64,000 nucleotides of DNA, taken from positions 49,690,690-49,754,689 of the forward strand of contig CM034236.1 of assembly GCA_019916065.1 (NCBI GenBank). The letters run 5' to 3'. This document shows positions 1 through 12,493 of the stretch, in pieces. Origin of the DNA: Vitellaria paradoxa (taxonomy: Eukaryota > Streptophyta > Magnoliopsida > Ericales > Sapotaceae). A program made the translations under genes and the position numbers. Position 1 is the first letter of the stretch. Each line of letters opens with the position of its first letter. Under the pieces are notes generated by a model, which worked only from the letters and a program-made list of their open reading frames with translations, did not search any database and was not told the origin of the DNA.

Positions 1-1787
1 CGGACCTATCCCTTCCCGTAACTTCTAATAACTGAAAATCCACAATCATGAACGACTTTGTTGGAAGAACTTTCTGGAATGGACTTAGTGTGCTTGGTAA
101 TTTTTTATTTTGAAAGTCCTTTAATACCGAAAGGTAATTTCACTGAGTAAATTAACGTTTGGCAACAACTTTGTAAAAGTGGCAAATAATACTCAATTCA
201 CAAAATTAATTATGCGTTAAAAATTAAAGTAGTTTGTCAAACCAATATCTTCTTTTAATTTCTAAGTGAGCTATACAAATAAAAAATTAATAACTTAATA
301 ATTTTGGAAATTCAAACAATACATGATGGATAAAAATAATTAGAAATTTAATTTTTTTATTATAATAATCAAGAAAAAGGTATAGAATCTAAAAAAATGA
401 TATAAAAACATAACTACAACGAGTTTGGGTGTAACAGAACTGATTCGTTATGTTTAGAATCTAATATCTATTTTAAATTAAAAATTGATTTTTATGAAAA
501 CTTAAAATATTGGACTAACGCGAAATTGAGTAAAATAAAAGTCTTTAGTATTGTATAGAAGTTCCATTTTGATTTACTATTGCTTACAAAAATTGGCACA
601 AATAAAAAAATCTAAATATAAAAAATCAATAACTATTTATAAAATCATGCAACTTTGTTTGAATATTTTATAATATATTTAAAAGCTACTTTTTATCAAC
701 GCAAAATGTTATGCAAGAATTTATGCACTGTATGGGTCAAAAGTAGTAGATACTAAAATTATATAATTGTATTCCTTTTTTCTTATACTTCCGAGTTCCA
801 AATCATAGATGGCATCCCTATTCACTTTCCATTATATTTTTATATTTTTATAATTTTTTTAATTAAATTTCTTTTTGCTCATTCTTACCAAATCTTACGT
901 GGCACGCTCATATTTAAATTTTGAAAATCATCGTTCACCCAAAAGTTTAAAAAGTTAATGAAGTTTGAAACATTTTTTTTTTTCACAAAAACCTAAGATT
1001 TAAAAACCAATAATAGCAATAATAATATAATAAATCTAAAAATTTTACCAATAAAATTTACCGTAAAAAATAGCTTAATTCACATGTCTTTAACGAATAT
1101 ATATTAATTTAAAGAGATAAAATATATTAACTTATCCATTTAATATTATTTACATATTTTAAATACATAATTTTAGGTTACAATTGAGCAAACTTGTCAC
1201 TAAACTATTGTAGAACATATCATTAATGATAATACTTTCACTTTGAGTTAATTTTGTAAAACCAATCAAAAAATTATGTAAGCTCAACTTAAACAAATAG
1301 TAATAGGCTTGAGCAAGAGTTTGACTGGGTGGTAAAGAATAAAATTGATTTCAGTTGAGTTTGCAAATAATTCAACCAACTAAAACATTATTATTTTGAC
1401 CTAAAATATTATAATTGATAATAAATAATTTGATTAAATTAAAAAGACATTACTTCATTACATCGAGATGACATTATTTTTAGTCTAAAACATTACAATA
1501 TATATTATTTTCTTAAGGAAAATATATAGTTGCTTGAATTTGACTTGAATTTTAGAAAGTTATAAAAAAAAAAAAAAACCTTAAATTGGACTCATTTAAG
1601 GCTTCAAATTAAACTCGATCAAAACCAAATCCAAGTAGACTGCAAACTATTTTGTTTCCTTAGTGCGGTACAGTGATAAAGTTTGATAATCAACCGGAGA
1701 TTATCAACTTTGCTTACACACTTATCATTACGACAATCAATTTCTGGTGCTTACAAATTAAACATCAATTTTGGTGACTAACAATAA
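1..1787. other. AT-rich intergenic DNA, no gene seen
   Basis: No open reading frame of interest and no recognisable exon was found. The stretch is AT-rich with poly-A and poly-T runs. It lies downstream of the BAHD gene, which reads leftward and stops at 1788, so its 3' UTR and polyadenylation site should fall in the last few hundred bases. Confidence 0.6.
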
Positions 1788-3104
1788 TTAAGCAACTGCC
1801 TCCATGAACTCTGCATCAGCTGCCATTGCTTCCAAAGTCTGGGGCGCCAAGGAAACTTCAACGTCGATACTCCCTTCTTCCATCCCGGGGAAGACCGTTA
1901 ATTTCCCATCAGACTTGTTCCCGGCGCCGCTCCTCGCCGCCACCGGTTTTCCCCAACCGAAGTCATTACCATACACATTAAACCGGGGAGAACTACTAGT
2001 GGCCAAGTAGCTAAAATGACCCCCCATTATCAGTAGCTTGGGGTTTTCCACCCACCCCTTCAAATATTTCCTTATCTCATCATCCGTTTGCAAAGCAATT
2101 AGCTTGTTCATTTCCCAAGCACACCACCCAAGTCCGCGCTCGATCACTTCCCCGGATGTGGATGTTATGGCCTTAAAGTCAACTGCGTTCCCAAAATAAT
2201 CTCCCGGCAACGGTGGTTTCAGTCTCAACCTCGCGTCGATTCCTAGCATAAATTTCGTTTCTTGGTTAGCGTCAGCGCCTCGGCATCGAACCACGGCTCG
2301 CCTTATATGGGACAAAAGGGCTTGAAGAGAGGAGATTCGAGTGGTGCCCATTTCAGAATTGGCTTTAGTTTTAAGCCCTGAAATTCTCTCTCTTGTGAAA
2401 TGGAAAACTCTTTCTTGTAGTTGGGGTGGGATATTAAAAGCACTGCTCTGTAATTGCGCTTCAAATGAAGGGATTCGAATTGGGCGATGATCAATATCAT
2501 TGTCCGGGAACCATCGGTTGAGAAGAGGTAGTGGTCTTGATATAATATTGTCCGGACAACGAGCGATTTCGGACCAGGTATTGAAGAAGTTCCAGAAGCA
2601 GGTGCCATCAGCTACTGTATGGTTCATAGTGCAGCCGATGAAGAGCCCATCTGCGAGCTCAGTTACTTGGATCCCAAGCACTGGTTGGGAGACACCTTCG
2701 TAGTTTAGAACCCCGTTTAGCGGGAAAAAGGAGTGGACGATGCAAGGGACATAGACCGGTTCGAGGATATCGTCGACAGCGACGTTATCGGCCACCGCGT
2801 GAACAAACAGTGCCCCGGAATTGTTGCAGTCTATGAAGAAGGTGGCGGTGCTGTCTTCGTGTTTAGTGGAGGCGAGGCGGCCGGCGAGGGGAGGGAAGAA
2901 GTCCAGGGTTCGAGAGAGGGAGTTCTTTAGGTGATCTAATGTGTTTGTTGTTGGGGTACTGGGTTTTGGGAAGAGAAGTCCCTTCTGGATAGGGCCAAAT
3001 GGGAGGAAATTCAGATCCCATGGAGTTAACTCAACCCTGTGAATGGACTGATCTGGATCCTTTGATCCAACTGTGATTGTGGAGACCAAGCGAATTTCTT
3101 CCAT
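1788..3104 (-). CDS. BAHD-family acyltransferase, single exon, intact
   Basis: A 438-residue protein of the usual BAHD length, starting at an ATG at 3104. BAHD enzymes transfer an acyl group from acyl-CoA to an alcohol or amine of a specialised metabolite in the cytosol. The catalytic HxxxD motif is HTVAD at residues 162-166, and the structural DFGWG motif is at 381-385, both intact. The N-terminal run RVELTPWDLNFLPFGPIQKG and the SRTLDFFPPLAGRL segment near residue 65 are typical of the clade holding Arabidopsis At3g50280-like acetyltransferases and some hydroxycinnamoyltransferases. There is no signal peptide. The absence of introns is common in this clade. The donor and acceptor cannot be read from sequence. 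The nearest gene on the right reads the other way, leaving a 2.5-kb divergent intergenic stretch. Confidence 0.95.
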   Translation of the reverse strand: MEEIRLVSTITVGSKDPDQSIHRVELTPWDLNFLPFGPIQKGLLFPKPSTPTTNTLDHLKNSLSRTLDFFPPLAGRLASTKHEDSTATFFIDCNNSGALFVHAVADNVAVDDILEPVYVPCIVHSFFPLNGVLNYEGVSQPVLGIQVTELADGLFIGCTMNHTVADGTCFWNFFNTWSEIARCPDNIISRPLPLLNRWFPDNDIDHRPIRIPSFEAQLQSSAFNIPPQLQERVFHFTRERISGLKTKANSEMGTTRISSLQALLSHIRRAVVRCRGADANQETKFMLGIDARLRLKPPLPGDYFGNAVDFKAITSTSGEVIERGLGWCAWEMNKLIALQTDDEIRKYLKGWVENPKLLIMGGHFSYLATSSSPRFNVYGNDFGWGKPVAARSGAGNKSDGKLTVFPGMEEGSIDVEVSLAPQTLEAMAADAEFMEAVA

Positions 3105-4012
3105 GTTTAAGCTCCCACTCTCTCTCTATGAAATGAAAACAAGAAGAAGAAAACCAGAATGTGCTCTTATGCTTTCAGGCATATTCCATGAAGCTGTTGC
3201 TGGTGTTGCTGCTTAGCTCTGCTGCAGATGGGAGAATGGGCAGCTTTTGCGCTCAACTGGGATCCAATACTCTCTCTGTCTCTCTCGATAGACTTCGTGT
3301 GGTTGGTAAGGCACAGCCTTGGAGTATCACACTAGGCTTTTTAGCTTGGATACTTGAACGCAACCCTCCTTTTCCCCCCCCCCCCCCTTTTTAACAGTTT
3401 TTATTTTTTGACTTTAGTTATTATTTTTTTCTAAAATAAAAATAAAAATATATTTGATAATACAATTTTATTTACGATAACTAAATTTATTTAAATAAAA
3501 TATCTATTTTAGTAAATTTTTTTTATAAAACTAATTTAATTAAAAATATATTTTATATTAATCTAATTAATTATTCTAGTAAATTAATTTTAATAAAAAT
3601 TATTTTAATATATAAATATTATTTATCAAAAATAATTTTAATTTAATAGAATAAATTATTTTAATCATAAATTATTATTTTAATTTTAACAATAAATCAT
3701 TTTAAGAATATATTATTTTTATTAAAAATAAATTAATTTAATAAAATATTTGAAAAAAATAAATCATTTAATACCATGCAATAAGAACTAAAATTGATAA
3801 CATATTGAAGAAAGGAAAAAAAAAAAATGAGAGCGAAAACATGAGGTGATGCTACATAACCTAAAATTGCACTTTCATACAGTGATTATTTCACAAAAAA
3901 ATATTACTAAAAAATGCGTAATCAAAAAGTACTTTTACAAGAAGCAAAATGGCATCGTCAAATTACGATTTTAGCCACCGGAAAAAATACATTTTTGTAA
4001 TTCGATTTCTTA
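3105..4012. other. Divergent intergenic stretch: BAHD promoter side and AT-rich repeat
   Basis: The first about 300 bases are the 5' flank of the BAHD gene. A poly-C run near 3374-3388 separates it from very AT-rich DNA (about 3400-3790). That DNA resembles the inserted AT-rich element at 32593-33654 in composition and in short strings such as ATATTTTATATTAAT. No gene was found. Confidence 0.5.
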
Positions 4013-4550
4013 GGTAGCGTTTGTAATGATAAAAAATGAGAAAAAATAAGAAAAAAAATATGATTTGGAGCAAAGAAGAGTGTTTGATGTTTTTTTTCAA
4101 ATTGTATTTTTTAGAGATGAACAGTGTCAAAACCGTTAGAACGGTTTCCTAAATTCGTTCTAACGGATTCAAAAAAAGTTTCTTCTCCCTCTGAACAATG
4201 CTAAAACCGTTAGAAATGCCATCAAAATCCGTTCTAACGGATTCTATACCGGTAAACTGTTAAAACGGTTTGTCCAAATTCGTTCTAATGGATTTAAAAA
4301 AATAGAGATAAAATAGCGACAATGGAACTCGTTTGAAAACTTTTGACGCGAATAATATGATTATAAAAAAAAATTTTCGCACTCGATTAATCTCGTTATG
4401 AATATTCTATTTTTTTAACAAAATATTGAAATTTTTTGAAATTAGTAAAGGCGAGAAAAGTAAAGTGTGATAGAGATTTTTTAGTGAATTATAGAAGTTG
4501 TTGGAGTTTTATGAAGTTTGTTAGAGTTTTATAACACTCCAAACGGTGTC
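4013..4550. mobile_element. MITE, about 540 bp, family I
   Basis: The ends are imperfect inverted repeats, GGTAGCGTTTG on the left and, reverse-complemented, GACACCGTTTGG on the right. The interior carries repeated CCGTTAGAACGG-like palindromes. A homologous copy lies at 55635-56128, and a more diverged copy in an OTU-gene intron at 19491-19901. The left flank is TTA and the right flank TAT, so the target duplication is uncertain here. The better copy at 55635 shows TTA on both sides, which fits a PIF/Harbinger-type MITE. Confidence 0.6.
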
Positions 4551-4741
4551 TATTTAAAGCTCATAATCCTTTATTCTCAATCACCTCCCTAAACACATCA
4601 TAATATTAATATATATACTAGTAAAATATATATTTATATATTGTAACGAGATATAGCTTAATAATTTGTAACCAAAAATAACTAATAGATTATTTTATTT
4701 ATTTTTCTAAGAAGATTATATGTTAGAAATATAAAATATAA

Positions 4742-4898
4742 TGTGTGTTTGGAGTGATAAAAAGTGAGAAAAAAAGAAATAAAGTGAGAAAAGTTATGAG
4801 TTCGTAATACGTGTAGTGAAATAAAAAAGTTGATATGATAGAAGTTTTTAAAAATTTTTAGAATTTTTTTTTTGTTTTATTGAAATGCCAAACGGTGC
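4742..4898 (+). mobile_element. Short MITE, about 157 bp, family II
   Basis: The ends are TGTGTTTGGAGTG and, reverse-complemented, GCACCGTTTGGCA. The interior holds GAGTTCGTAATACGTGTAGTG. Relatives with the same order of motifs occur at 44163-44301 on this strand, and inverted at 29110-29235, 53773-53918 and 56686-56835, so this is a dispersed family in the window. Confidence 0.6.
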
Positions 4899-5455
4899 TA
4901 TAATTATACAATATTATGTGACCGTATATAAAGAGGAGTGTGTGCGTGTGTCGTATATTTAGAAACACATCCTTTATAATATTTCAGATTTTATGCCCGT
5001 ATTTAATAAAATATTTTTAGATTTACATTTTGATGAATAACTATAATAGTAAGAGTGCATAAAGGATACACATAAAAATGACATGTAAATTTAGTTGGAT
5101 GTATATTTCAAAACATCAACTTATTATTCTTGTAAAAAAGTTATAAAATTTATTTGTCATTTGCAAGACAAATTAGAACTCATCAATAATTTTCTCTAAA
5201 TTATTTTATCATACATAGCATGTATTAATTGCTAGTACTCCTCTGTATTTGAGTGAGAGGTGGGATTTGGCTATTAATCTAGTGACCCAAAAATTTGATG
5301 TCTTTTTTATTTATAGTATCCGTTGGGATAATATATCTCTAGATGGGAATATATAATTTCAAATCTATCTGTAGATTGGTTTTAGCTAAGATTTAAAATT
5401 TTAAAATTATCATCATCTACCAAAATTTTAGTGAAATCACATTTCTTAAGTATGG
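4899..5455. other. AT-rich spacer, no gene seen
   Basis: AT-rich DNA between the short MITE and the promoter of the chloroplast ATPase assembly gene. I see no exon or repeat with clear ends in it. Confidence 0.5.
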
Positions 5456-5478
5456 TTGGGCCCATTTGAGTTTGGGCC
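5456..5478 (+). promoter_or_regulatory. Paired GGGCC (site II-like) promoter motifs
   Basis: TTGGGCCCA at 5456-5464 and TTTGGGCC at 5471-5478 lie 105-130 bases upstream of the ATG at 5585. Closely spaced TGGGCC motifs (site II, bound by TCP factors) are known in promoters of nuclear genes for organelle and housekeeping proteins. This suits the gene that follows. The function here is inferred. Confidence 0.45.
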
Positions 5479-5584
5479 GAGACCTAGATGGATCCGTCCA
5501 TAGAGTTTTTCGGTTTAACCATATCCTACGCTGGTTGCTTTGGAAGAAAAAGCTTGGCGCTGGAAGCAGGAGAAGAGGAAGGAG

Positions 5585-8500
5585 ATGAAGGTGGGCGGGG
5601 GAGTGGTTGCCGGAGGTCCACGCGCCGCCGCTTTCCCCACTGTGCTTCTTAGCCGAAGCAGAGCTACATTTCGATGCTACTCCTCTTCATCTTCTGGTAC
5701 AGCAGCCCTTTACCTGTATACCGTATACATGCGTGTGTATATATGCGTAAGATATATTGAATCTCATCTCTATATATTAGGTCATTTTACGATTTAATTT
5801 CGCTATCGACATTATTGCTGTTTCTTATTGGATGAAATTGCTTGTGTTGAATGAAAACCTTGATTTAACAGTTTGGGGTCTTGAAATGCAGACCACGTAT
5901 CATTTATCAAAGATGTAGCTGCAACTCAACCTCCTCAGAATTTGCCTCATCTTTTGAAAATGCTTCAGGTTAGAGGTAAGGTGTTGGTTGAACTCTGGTC
6001 TGCTCAGAATTGTGAGTTGGAACCACAGAATTATTGCACTGAACATCTGAGCCGATGAAGTTGTTTATCACTTGAGCCAATGAAATTTGTTTATCAATTG
6101 ACTGCAATTTATGTTTTATTGTTCCTGCAAATTTAATTCATATCTTTTGGTAGTTGCAAATCTAGTTCATAATTATGTTTATTTTTGACTGACTACGCTT
6201 TTCATTCTATTCGGTATTTAAGATGTGGAGTGAGAAAAGCCCCTCTTTTCCTTCTGCATCTGTGAAAAATTTATACTCCCTGCGCTTGTCAATATAGACC
6301 AGCAAAAGCAATTTAGATTGGTCTGTTATTTAGTAGTATTGTTTTGTAACCCATTTTTTCCTTGCTTGTGTGAAAATTCTAAGATGTTGGTATCTTTTTG
6401 GGTGTTGTGGTTTATAATTCCAAAATTGGATACAAATGAAAACTAATAAAAGAGTTAGGAGACAAAATGGGAGTTAGATCTTTGGCCTTATAGAGACATG
6501 TTACAATGGGAAAAAGTAGCCCTACAAGAATAACTTGCATCCCTGTTTGAAAAGGGAATCAAGGTCTTTTGTCCACCATGTCTAGTATTATGACTAGAAT
6601 ATGTTAATTTGCTTTCACCGTGTTAATTGTGCCGCTAAAATTGGCTATCTTTCTTGAAATCTCATTCTTCTAGTATTATTTGTTTTGTTACCATGCAATT
6701 TAGGTAAGAAGTCTTACTTATTTCCAGTGAGGTTTTTGCTCAGAAAATGTTTTGAATGTTGCACAATGAATTGATGTTCTATAAGAAGTGCGGATACCAA
6801 CATGGCCCGGATGTGCCAACTAAGCGATTTTCAAAAAATGCAAAACACGACATGGCGAGAACTCAGCAAAAATATATAAATTTTTATAATTTTTTTATAT
6901 GTCATAGATAAATAGAAATAATACAATATAATGCTAAATGAAACTAAAAACAGAATTTTTTATATTTTAAAAGTAAACAAAAAAGTCACATAATGATTGT
7001 TCCTTAAAAAAATACAATAAACTATATTCCATAACTTAAAAGTTAACAAATAAATTATAAAAAAAATAATTTTTTATGGTGAGTCCAACACGTATCCAAA
7101 TCAGTCTACAACTTGTCCAAGCTGTTCTGGACATAAACAAATCAGACATGGCGAAAGGTGAGTTCGACTCACAAATGCCACCCTTGTTGGTGCTTCCTAG
7201 GATGTTGTTGAATGGAGTCCTTGATCACACAACCATTAGGACTAGTAAGTTTTAGAATTTGGGGAATAAACAGTAACCAGTAGGGCTAGTAAGTTTTAGC
7301 ATTTGGGGAATAAGCATTTTAGATCTGTCTGGCTTGATGATCACTTCTGTTAATGCACAAAAGATCCTTTTTCGTGACCATCAGGGATTATAAAGTGTGG
7401 ATGGTTAAGTTTGAAAGCAATTGTCTTGCTGCCACCTCTAAATATTAGAATCCTTAACATAACTTCCGTCAGATTTGTCACTTTGTAACAGGTGAAGCTA
7501 TAATTTCTCCTGGATCCAAGCAAGGGTTGATCCCTCTAGCTGTTCCTCTTTCCAAAAGAAACACAGGTTTGGATAATAATTGCATTTAAAATCAGTTGCT
7601 CTTTGAGAACCTCTAATTGAAATTGTTCTTTTTCTTCCTTTAGGATTCTATTGCTAATAGTTTACATTAGAAAAATGATTTCTTGTTTATAGGTTGTGTA
7701 ACTGCATTGCTGCGGTGGCCAACTGCTCCACCTGGGTATGAAACTCAAAACTGCTTACTATTTTCTTAATGGAATATTTTTGCTTAAATCTATATTCTCT
7801 AATGCATACAGGATGGATATGCCAGTGGTGGAGGTACATAAGCATGGGGTGTGGCTTTTAGCCAAGAATGTAAGTTGGACATGGCTAGTTGCCGGAGCAT
7901 CCGTGTCACAATATTTATACAAACATACAAATACGTAAACCTTTTGCCTTCTGATTCAAATATAGGTGGACCAATACATTCACAGAGTCCTAGTTGAAGA
8001 AGATATCAACAATTCCCAGGAAAGTGACAATGAGTTATTTCATGCTGCAGCTGATGCTGGGGAGAAAATTTATAAGAAGGGTGATTTTGCTGCTTCTCAG
8101 ATTTCAAATTTAGATGTATATCTTCTAAAAAAGGTACCAAGGGGAATTGTACTTCTTTTTTGCATATTGGCTGCCTTGATTAACTGCCAAATTGAAAGTT
8201 TGATTGCAGGTTGGGCTGTTTCCAGATGTATTGGAACGCAGAGTGATGCACCATTTTGAAAAGGGGGACCACGTAAGACTAACCTTGCTAGTGCTGATAT
8301 TGTTGATCAATATGAATTTTGGGATCATTATTAAATTATTTCTACATCCTGGTGGTAGGTTTCAGCTATGGTGACGGGGGAATTTTATACAAAAAAGGAG
8401 CATTTTCCAGGATTTGGACGGCCTTTTGTATTTAATGCTGAGATTTTGCTTAAGTTTGTAGAAATCTTCCTCACCACTTCCAATAAGTGAATTCGTAATT

Positions 8501-10357
8501 TTAGACTTTTAGTCTGCATTTTTTCAATGTTCTTTAGCTATATTTTATATACTATAATAGGGTTGGCCGTAAACTGGAAGCTAAAGATGCTGCGAGGGGG
8601 GCTTTGAAATCACCATGGTGGACTTTGGGTTGCAAATACCAGGTCCGTCTCCTTAAATGACATTGTTTGCATCCTTGAATTCTCTGTTTTTTTTTTTCTT
8701 TCTCTGTAACAGTAGATTCCCCCCCCCCCCTTCTAATGTAGATATTGACTATATTGGTTTCTATGAGTCCTATTCAGGTAGTTGCTGATATTGCTCAATG
8801 GGTGGATGAACAAATTGAGTACATTAAAGAGAAGGTATCAGATGAGGGAAAGCAAGAAGATTTGAAGAAGGGAAAGGATCCCGCCCAGGTTTCAATGATC
8901 TAATTCATTACTTCAGTTGTGTGTGGTATCTTTAGATTTCATAATTCATACAAATAGTCCTCCAGTAAATAAACTACTCTTTCCCTTCATTATTGAAAAT
9001 TCAATAATGTCTCACAACCTTGACCAACTACGGAATTTATAGGATAGGCAAATAACCACAAATCTATAAGGGGCCGATTGGATGGTGCTAAAATTTTAGA
9101 AGGATAAGTTTTAGAAGGGGTATAAGATAAGAGGGGGTATTATTTTTAGAGGGTTGGCCAATATTGATGTGATGTTTATGGAGGGGGGATAACTTTTGAC
9201 TTGGTTTGGATGTTTTATAAATAAGAGGGGTGAATGATGGAAAAAATAGTCAAATGACTCTTTTGCCCTTGTAGTGTCCCAAACTTAGTTACCCATTAAA
9301 TTAAATATTAAATTACAAAACCCACTTTATTTAATTATTTTTGGACAATTTGAAGTTATATTATTTATTTCATTGAAAATTTAATTTTTTTAAAATTATT
9401 AATTTTTTTTTTTAAATATGTACTTTTGAATGGTTGGTTATTATCCAATTTTTTTAATTATATTTATTTTGACTTGTTAGCCTATCTATTATTTTTTTTG
9501 TTAGTATTATATTTATTTTAATTAAGTTAACAATATCATTAACGAAGGTTAAAAAGGTCAAAAATCCATCCACTTGAAGGGGGATAATTTTTGGTTAGCC
9601 CCAACCTAGCCCAAAAATTATCCCCCGCCGGGGCTAAATTAAAGCTGCGGCAAAACGAAGACCGGGAAGAGGGGCGGGGCATTTGGCTGCCAAACCAAGG
9701 AAAAGCAGTGGGCCCACGGGTAAAAGTTTTGAGGGTTGCCTTTAGCCTCATCCAAGGCCTAAATGTTAAAAATTGCAAATCATGCAAAACAATCAATCAA
9801 AATGACACGTCATTTTTTAACGGAAAAAACCCTAAATCCACTTCAAGGTAAGTCCTCGAATTTATTTGGTGAGCAACCCAAAGAAATCTACTGTAATTGG
9901 AAAACTTCAATTGTTTGGTTACGAAATGTCACCCTACTCTCTTACTCCCAAATCCCACAGTGATTGCTTCTAGACTCCTCCAAATTTGCTTATCGTATGG
10001 AAGTCCACCAGTCTATTGCCGCGTATCTCTCACATAGCTGAACAAGCAAGAATTAATGACGAGTTGTCGTGGCCTAGGTTCTTCTCTTTTGGATCACTCT
10101 GGGATGAACATTCACTCAAAGTGGTTGTATATAAGAACCCCAGTGGCCGCCGCCGCTTTTGATCACCACAATTGTGATTACACAAAAACACGACCCTTAC
10201 AGTTATTCATTTGCAGATCGCATTGGATGAAGCTGCCTTTTTGTTGGATTTAGCCTCTGTTGAAGGAACATGGGATGACTCTGTGGAGCGAATTGCAGAA
10301 TGTTATAATGATGCAGGGCTCCATGACATTGCAAAATTTGTTTTATACAGAGATTAA
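5585..10357 (+). CDS. PAB: Chloroplast ATP synthase assembly factor (PAB-like), 11 exons
   Basis: Exons read at 5585-5696, 5892-5975, 7492-7566, 7693-7735, 7812-7869, 7966-8133, 8210-8272, 8359-8453, 8561-8642, 8778-8888 and 10217-10357. All introns are GT-AG, and the sum of 1032 bases encodes 343 residues. The first exon is rich in Ser, Ala and Arg, as expected of a chloroplast transit peptide. An in-frame upstream start would need TTG, so I chose the ATG at 5585. The body (DVAATQPPQNLPHLLKML, SPGSKQGLIPLAVPLS, LLRWPTAPPGMDMPVVEV, GEFYTKKEHFPGFGRPFV, SPWWTLGCKY) matches my memory of Arabidopsis PROTEIN IN CHLOROPLAST ATPASE BIOGENESIS, a stromal factor that helps bring the gamma subunit into CF1. 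Intron 2 (1.5 kb) and the last intron (1.3 kb) each hold a repeat element. The family call is strong, and the symbol rests on recall. Confidence 0.85.
6785..7197. mobile_element. MITE-like repeat in intron 2 of the PAB-like gene
   Basis: The left end GAAGTGCGGATACCAACA is matched by the reverse complement of the right end, GAAGCACCAACA. The interior has phrases such as CATGGCG and TCCAACACGTATCCA. The same phrases and similar GAAGTATGGATACA ends occur in intron 1 of the neighbouring OTU gene (13666-14064), so both genes carry a copy of one family. Confidence 0.5.
9070..9759 (+). mobile_element. 690-bp Harbinger-type MITE, copy A, in last PAB intron
   Basis: The element starts GGGGCCGATTGGATGG and ends, reverse-complemented, GGCCTTGGATGAGG. 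It is flanked by TAA at 9067-9069 and 9760-9762, a 3-bp target duplication expected of PIF/Harbinger-like elements. A full-length copy in the opposite orientation lies at 11796-12484. The right part is GC-rich (GGGCCCACGGG). It lengthens the last intron of the assembly-factor gene to 1.3 kb. Its GT and AG sites are outside the element, so normal splicing should remove it. Confidence 0.8.
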
Positions 10358-11054
10358 GGATATCGGATATGACTTTGGCCGGAAAGCAGCCGGAGAGCTT
10401 CGAATTATTTGGACATTTCCAATTTTGTCCTTTAAAAAAAAAAAAAGAAAATTACCTGTAAACACAAACAAAGTTGCTGGAAGTACTCCCAAATATATCA
10501 TTAAATTTTCCTTTCAGAAGGTTTACGATAAAACATTTCCAATTTTGTAATGTCTTTTTATTTGACCTGTATAGCTCTCTCAAAAATCAAAATTTTATCC
10601 ATCTTGGTATCAATTTCAGTTGGTTGGGCATGTGTTGAACCCTAGCAACTGAGTGTAAAATGCAGTTAATATTCATCTTTAATCCAACGACCAACTTAAT
10701 TGAAAAAGCCAACCAGCCATAGACTTGACAGGGCATGAATGATTTTCATTGCCACTGCCTACCCTTGAGGACTCATCAAGAAAATTCTTGCCATTTGGCA
10801 GTGCTACACTGATTACTGTTATAAAAATGTGAAAAGGGAGAATTTAGGTCATTCATAGATAGCATTGTAAATGAGCTAAGTAATAAGTTATTTAAGCTTC
10901 ATTTGAAATCCAATGTTCAAGCTTCGTTTGAAAATCGGATGGAGCTGTAAAATGTGTTCAAATGTTTTAAAAGACTGTATGTCTAATGGCTGTTCAAGTT
11001 TTTAGAGAAAGACATTTTTTTTTTGGCTATAAATAGCATCATATTTTTTGCATT
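10358..11054. other. 3' flank of the PAB-like gene
   Basis: Begins with the 3' UTR after the TAA at 10355-10357. The stretch is moderately AT-rich. I see no clear gene or repeat with defined ends. Confidence 0.5.
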
Positions 11055-11140
11055 AAGAACATAAAAAAAACACATACATTTAACTTCGTATAAGAACATA
11101 AAAAAAACACATACATTTAACTTCGTATAAGAACATAAAT
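11055..11140. repeat. 37-bp tandem duplication
   Basis: A 37-base unit starting AAGAACATAAAAAAAACACA is repeated twice without change and starts a third time (unit starts near 11055 and 11092, partial from 11129). Confidence 0.85.
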
Positions 11141-11795
11141 TCATGTTATTATTTGAGTGAATTAAAAAAAAAATTTAAAGACATTCATTGATTGTTTTTA
11201 ATTTGTTTATTTTTACTTAAAAAATATACTTTTTTCTTTTATTTTTTTATTACGAATAAAAAATTAAATCGATTTTGTTTTTGATTTCATTTTTTCCTTT
11301 TCTTTTCTTTTTTTTTTTTCTGGCTAAGTTTTCCTCATCGTTTTCAGTTTTACTTTTTGACAAGAAGTCATTTATATAAACACAACTTTACAACATTAAT
11401 TTAAGGGTATGTTTGGAACTTGTGAAATGGTAGGGAAGTAAAGGAAAGCGACAAATAAAAGAAATTTTTTTTTGTCACTCTTTATTTGGTTAATGGGTTT
11501 AGAAAAAAGAGGGAAGAGAAAATTATAAAAGAAAATTTACTATATTTTCTCTTTTCCGCACGTTTCAAGCAGAGGTAAAATTCGGAAGTTCTGTTTGACA
11601 TCAGTAACCAAATGTTATTTTTTGGCTTTTTTTTTTAAATTATCCAAATTACTCTATTATATTTAATTTTTATTGAACGATAAATATGTCAAATAGACAA
11701 AAAATTTAAAAAATAATTATTAAAAAACTAATTTTTTTCTTTCCTAAACATAAAAATTTTTTTTTTAATTTTTTTTCTTCCCAAATTAACCCTAA

Positions 11796-12484
11796 GGGGC
11801 TGATTGGATGCGTCCAAAACATCCCCCAAAAGTTATACTGGGTAAAAGCAGTGGGTCCCACTCTTTTGCCTTGATTTGGCAACTTCATTGCTAAAATTTT
11901 TCACTCGCTTTTTGGTTTCCCTCCTTTTCGGTATAATTTTTGGGCATCTTCAATTCTAACTAAAAATTATCTCCCTTTAAATCTTTTATTTTTTACGTTT
12001 TTAACCCTCGTTAATAGTATTATTAACTTGATTAAAATAAATATAATATTAGTAAAAAAATAATAGATAGGCCAACAAGTTAAAATAAATATAATTAAAA
12101 AAATTGAATTATAATCAATCATTCAAAAGGACATATTTAAAAAAAAAGTTCTTTAAATAAATTTATAAAAAATTAAATTTTCAATGAAATAAATATATAA
12201 CTTCAAATTATCAAAAAATAATTAAATAGAATAGGTTTTACAATTAAATATTTAATTTAATGGGTAACTAAGTTTGGAACACTAAAAGGGTAAAAGAGTC
12301 ATTTGATCACTTTTTTCATCATTTATCCCCTCTTATTTATAAAACATCCAAATCAAGTCAAAAGTTATCCCTCTCCATGAACATCACATCAATATGGATC
12401 AATCCTCTAAAAATAATATCTCCTTTTATCTTATATCCCTTTTAAAACTTATTCCTTATAAATTTTAGCACCATTCAATTGCCC
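11796..12484 (-). mobile_element. 689-bp Harbinger-type MITE, copy B, in OTU gene promoter
   Basis: An inverted copy of the 9070-9759 element with end-to-end similarity: GGGGCTGATTGGATG at the left edge, and the reverse complement of the right edge begins GGGCAATTGAATGGTGC. The flanks are TAA (11793-11795) and TTA (12485-12487), so the target duplication is imperfect. Its right edge is only 232 bases from the start codon of the OTU gene, which places it in the proximal promoter or just upstream of the transcription start. Confidence 0.8.
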
Positions 12485-12493
12485 TTACTAGCT

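Noticed and set aside
9539..9963. Overlapping frames in the last PAB intron
   Set aside because: They fall in the GC-richer right part of the MITE and its flank. The host gene reads through with normal splice sites.
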